A DNA stretch of 64,000 bases from Phalacrocorax aristotelis. Taxonomy: Eukaryota; Chordata; Aves; Suliformes; Phalacrocoracidae. The notes under the pieces are model-generated. The model was not told where the DNA came from. It worked only from the letters and a program-made list of their open reading frames with translations, and ran no database searches. Both the position numbers and the translations under genes were made by a program. The stretch covers positions 38,362,512-38,426,511 of the forward strand of contig NC_134281.1 of assembly GCF_949628215.1 (NCBI RefSeq), read 5' to 3'. This document shows positions 60,401 through 64,000 of this stretch, in pieces. The stretch's first letter is position 1, and each line of letters starts with the position of its first letter.

Positions 60401-63400
60401 CAGAGGTGATTACTACTATCAACATAGAATAACAATTAACTTTCAGGTTCATAAAGTATCACTACATATTAAATATGCAATCTTTTTACAAAACAAACTT
60501 AACAGTAGTTTAGAGACTAAAAGGTCCACTTGCTCCTTCGTGCCGGTTTTCATAGTCCCCCCCCTTTCACAGTTACATTGTGAAATTTTATGCAAAATGC
60601 CCTCCAACTCAAAGAAATCATTCTAAGCAGATACACTTAAATATTCAGTATACACATGGGTGAAAGGTTAAACACTCAAAATTTATGCATGATTGTAGTG
60701 AACATTCCCACTTACCACCCATCTCAGACCTGTTACTAATCACAACTGTATTCCTACTAAGAACTTTCTTGACAAAATTGCTGAAAAATAAAAGGAGACA
60801 ATCAAGTGCCTCTAAGATATAGTAGTAATTTTTTATCTTACTTCCATCTCACCTCACCTCATTTTGCGGATATTGTTTCATGAGTTCTTCCTGCACCATT
60901 CTTGCTTTCTCCTGTACAGTATCAATGAGAAACTCCAGCCCTGAGCCTACTCCATCATAAAGGGCAAGTAAAAATTCCTTTTAAAGTAAAAGTTCAAAAC
61001 ATAATAATTAAAGGAATTGAAATGGCATTGAATTAAAACAGATTTTCCATAGTGGGTTAAATATGTAATTTGATTTGAGAAAATTGTTCAGTGCTGGTCC
61101 AGTCACATGTCACTCCTGGACCACAGGGTCTCAACACTTTAACTTCCTTTTCCTAACTTTCTTCAGATTTCTGAAAATTCCATGTGGTACTTAATCACAG
61201 ATTACTGAAATAAGTTTTGAATTTCAGTGAAATAGGTAGACTCGTACAATCTCAGTGCAGTCATAATCCTAAAAGCACAGTATTTCTTTCTATTTATAGG
61301 TGGAAGCTATACAGATTTAAAGTGCATTTTTAAAAGGAAAAAAAAAAATTCAAGGGTATTAACACATACCCATTTGCACCATAAAAATTAAGTGTTAGAA
61401 AACTGTTATATAAAACAACTTGCTTTTGAGCACCGTTACTGAAAATGTGATGTCAATATTAAAATTACTGTTTGTAATCACTATTTCTAATAAACATTTT
61501 TTCACCTGTAGACCAGTGGCAGGAGTGTTCTCTTCAGAAAAGGAAATATCAGCTCTTGTGACTACTGCCAAGTGGCCTATGTATTTCATTGTTTGTTTTA
61601 CTGTTTGCTTTACTTTGCTCCATGCTTCTGTTACCATCGAGGCTATATCTGAAGAACATCCCTGAAAAATAAAAGCATCTCATCCACTGAAGCTAAAAAA
61701 CATCTCTCAAAAAGCACACACTTCCTAGAGTTTGTAGCACACAACAGCTTGAGGCATTTTCAGCTCATCTTCCTACTTCCAATGGCTTATCTACCACAGC
61801 TGAAAGATCATACCTTGCATAATACCGATCTCTGTGGTTGCAACACAGTTCAGAAAAATTACTCTTTACAAGGCTGTAGTATGTACAAAAGTAATATTTA
61901 CTGGCCACTCACTAGTTTATAAATTTATAAACAGTAGCACTTCAATCTAAACTAGCATGTGCTCTTGTCACTGCATGCTTTATTTCCCCCTTTTATCTTT
62001 AAGAACCTACACTATTGTCACGCAATACAACGGGCACAAGCAAGGTCTACATTACTCTGAACTAGCATACGGAAGCACCAGTTTAGCCAGCAAAAACGCC
62101 CCCTTTACAGTCCATCTTCCTTAGACATGTCCACTTGTCATTGTATACATTGGACATTTAAATCTTTTTAGCAAGTCTGTAGTAAGTATTGCATTAATGT
62201 AATATGACTTCTTTATACACAGATGAGTTCTTTAATATACTTTACCTGCAACAGTAACTGTAAATAACCTCCCAAGTTCTTTACTTCCTGTTTTATTTCA
62301 TCATCAACTTTTATAGATCCAGGCCACTTTTGGACATTGTTAAGGCAGAGCTTGGTTAGAACCACAAGCCGGTCAAAAGCAGAGATAATTCTGATGCTGT
62401 AGGATTGAGCAGCATGACTAAGAGTGAAAACTACAAGAGAAAGAGATCTATCAGAAGGTCTCCTTTGCAAATGACAGTAGGAATGTTAATTCTTCTGATA
62501 GGCAAGCATATGAATGCTGTGCATCTGAAAGACAAGTCATTAGTAATGCTTACTTTAAGCTATTATGAAAATGAGACTTACAGTTTTCTTGACATTCTTC
62601 ATCCTGTTGTTCATAGGCTTTTGAAATGGCAGAAACTTCAGAGAATATGATAAACAAATTAGTTAGGAGACTATCTACTATGCTTTTTCCTCCTTCGTGA
62701 TTCTGTTCCAATAAATCTAAAGCTGAACTTATAGATTCTTTGCAAATCCCAGGAAGAAATGATTCAGAAAACCTTGGGCTGGACTTATTCTGTGAACCTG
62801 TATGATATAAAAGCAAAACATGTATGTAAGAAGTTCTTCATAGGAGTGAGTAGTCAGTGATTCTTTGTAATGACTCTTTTATATTGCTTCTTCAGCAATG
62901 TTCAACTACTCAAGATAGCAAGTCAGAAAATGCACATATAACATTCTACATTGTTTCTAGATTCAGTTAGTACAAATTCCATAGTGAAATTCTTAACACC
63001 AATCCACCTTTTTCCACAATCAAACCTACAGAGAGAGAGCAAAATAACAAAACCCAGCCAATCTAATAAAACTGAATGCATAAAAATATTTGGAAGACTG
63101 AAGCATCTAATGTTTCAGAAAAACATTTATAAAACCTTACAAAAAGCTTGGGGGAACCTCAGTAATTGAATGCATATGAATAGCAACAACTCAAGCAAAC
63201 TCTCCAAGTTATTATATCAGGATTCAGCCTCTGGCATTTTGTTACATGAACTATCATCTGTCTCCAGCTAACCTGCATAGTTAATCTGAGTAATGTTTTA
63301 GGTAAATATCTTAAGTAAGGGTCATAAGTGCTGGTCAGTAAGTTTCTGCCCTAAGAAAGCATAACCAAAACCACAAGAAAAACCCTACTGTTAACAGATT

Positions 63401-63656
63401 GATGTTGAAAAGTTGAAGACATTATAAACAGGACATTTTTCATTTTGTTTTCCAACCCCCACTTTTTCTTTAACGACTGTTAGAAGGATATATGTTTTAT
63501 ACATGTAGTAGTTTCAAGTTCTCAAGATGAAATGAAAGGCATTCTACCATATAGTAAGTACCTGTTATATAGGAATTCTGTATATTCTTAATTGGTTGCA
63601 ATTTTATCTCAGACAAACATCCAGAAATTCTCTTGTTCTTCATAAAACTTCTACTT
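57094..63656 (-). CDS. KIF14: KIF14, C-terminal 459 residues (last eight coding exons), partial
   Basis: KIF14 is a kinesin-3-type mitotic motor that works with PRC1 and citron kinase at the central spindle and midbody in cytokinesis. The motor, FHA and main coiled-coil regions lie beyond the right edge. Only the C-terminal tail, in the part reported to bind citron kinase, is here. Eight exons of 95, 216, 185, 156, 120, 75, 139 and 395 nt (stop included) join in one frame with matching split codons at every junction, 459 residues in all. Identification rests on the final RIQWV, on the GGYLQLLLQG motif at a splice junction, on the NHEGGKSIVDSLL segment, all of which I recall in closely similar form in human KIF14, and on the neighbour ZNF281 in the known order and strand. 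The rest of the tail is poorly conserved, as in KIF14 generally. Confidence 0.93.
57627..57765 (-). CDS. KIF14: KIF14 coding exon, penultimate
   Basis: 139 nt. Acceptor ATTAATCCAG, donor TACAAG then GTATTT. 46 full codons starting in phase 0 (REIELQFPEE...) and one base carried over to make Gly with the terminal exon. Glu/Lys/Leu-rich, probably helical (KCLELEQCLAEVCQIV). The alternative frames contain stops. Confidence 0.9.
58318..58392 (-). CDS. KIF14: KIF14 coding exon, 25 codons
   Basis: 75 nt. Acceptor ending CTTTGTAG, donor GAAAG then GTAAGA, phase 0 on both sides (IRSRIKDNVV...NNITYCRK). It is short and would be missed by frame length alone. The match of phases with both neighbours supports it. 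Confidence 0.85.
60858..60977 (-). CDS. KIF14: KIF14 coding exon, 40 codons
   Basis: 120 nt. Acceptor TTTACTTTAAAAG, donor AATGAG then GTGAGG, phase 0 on both sides. It encodes EFLLALYDGVGSGLEFLIDT and a Glu/Lys/Gln-rich helix. The VQEEF...DGVG...(L/I)L motif I recall from human KIF14 has a clear counterpart here. Confidence 0.9.
61506..61661 (-). CDS. KIF14: KIF14 coding exon, 52 codons
   Basis: 156 nt. Acceptor CTTTTATTTTTCAG, donor CTACAG then GTGAAA, phase 0 on both sides. It starts GCSSDIASMVTEA and continues with QTVKQTMKYIGHLAV, comparable to the QxVKYVGQLAV segment I recall from human KIF14. Confidence 0.92.
62246..62430 (-). CDS. KIF14: KIF14 coding exon, 61 codons
   Basis: 185 nt. 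Acceptor TTTCTCTTGTAG, donor TTGCAG then GTAAAG. Two bases finish a split Phe codon, then FTLSHAAQSYSIRIISAFDR... to KNLGGYLQLLLQ. The (R/K)QEVK(K/N)LGGYLQL(F/L)LQ block is the best conserved part of this tail. Confidence 0.93.
62582..62797 (-). CDS. KIF14: KIF14 coding exon, 71 codons
   Basis: 216 nt. Acceptor TTTTATATCATACAG, donor AAAACT then GTAAGT. Two bases complete Gly, one base starts the split Phe. It contains LPGICKESISSALDLLEQNH followed by the GGKSIVDSLL part and AISKAYEQQDEE, all with counterparts in mammalian KIF14 as I recall it. Confidence 0.93.
63562..63656 (-). CDS. KIF14: KIF14 coding exon, first in this window
   Basis: 95 nt. Acceptor CATCCTTTCCTAG, donor AACAG then GTACTT. 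One base completes a split codon from the exon beyond, then SRSFMKNKRISG...LQPIKN...NSYIT and one base of the next Gly codon. Basic at its start. AG dinucleotides at +3 and +6 could give acceptor variants differing by one or two residues. The exon upstream of it was not identified within the window. Confidence 0.8.
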
Positions 63657-64000
63657 CTAGGAAAGGATGAAAGAGTGAAAATATGAAAAAACTTTAAAAG
63701 AAAAGAATCTCTTTCACCGTACCCATTGAAAGTTCAATGAATATTACCAGGCAAACAAAACAAACATCTACTTTTAATTAATGCTACTTGTAAACACAGA
63801 ACCTAAACCAGAGTGAAAGCAAGACAATGTAGCCCATAGAATGGATCCCACTTACTTTCCTCAGGCTCTTCCTACTATATCAGGATCTTCATTCCACATT
63901 CCCATTTTTAAGATACTGGTTTATTACTGGATTATTGTTATCTGGAGCTTGATAAAAAAATACATCTCTTCCTTACCTACTGGAACCTTAGAAAGCAGAT
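63657..64000 (-). other. KIF14: KIF14 intron, running off the window
   Basis: Sequence upstream of the 63562-63656 exon. A strong donor-like site (AGTAG then GTAAGG) is present with its exon side at 63977-64000. The only open frame there (LLSKVPV) ends with one carried base, while the next exon needs two, so it was not joined. See the findings. Confidence 0.5.

Overview
The window looks like nuclear DNA of a bird. The supports are antisense and sense CR1 LINE 3' ends, no recognisable L1 or Alu-type SINE, a compact AT-rich intergenic space, and two single-copy vertebrate genes in the order known from human 1q32 (ZNF281, then KIF14, same strand). A non-avian reptile cannot be excluded from sequence alone, and I cannot name the species.

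Layout, left to right. 1-1.35 kb holds two CR1 fragments in opposite orientation. 1.35-8.5 kb is AT-rich with no recognisable gene. 8.5-10.18 kb is the probable ZNF281 3' UTR, with two AATAAA candidates, a miR-34 seed match and a Pumilio motif. 10,181-12,820 (minus) is the complete intron-less ZNF281 coding region, a four-finger Krueppel-type transcription factor. 12.2-13.6 kb is its CpG-island promoter, and a second CpG-dense block lies at 13.9-14.1 kb. 14.1-57.0 kb is mostly gene-free AT-rich DNA with a degraded CR1, a few small repeats and several exon-like signals of unknown status. 57,094-63,656 (minus) carries the last eight coding exons of KIF14, a mitotic kinesin. Their splice sites and codon phases join without conflict into a 459-residue C-terminal tail. 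The rest of KIF14 lies beyond the right edge.

Both genes are transcribed right to left, so the KIF14 3' end faces the ZNF281 promoter across about 43 kb. They do not form an operon and no direct functional link is implied. The most interesting unexplained signals are the exon-like segments on the minus strand between 15 and 18.1 kb, including a 42-nt open exon that resembles the TM7 exon of secretin/adhesion-type receptors. Others are a duplicated ~100-bp element at 25.3 and 28.3 kb, a three-unit protein repeat in the ZNF281 tail, and the miR-34 site 57 nt after its stop codon. No CRISPR array, tRNA, rRNA or bacterial-type operon was seen.
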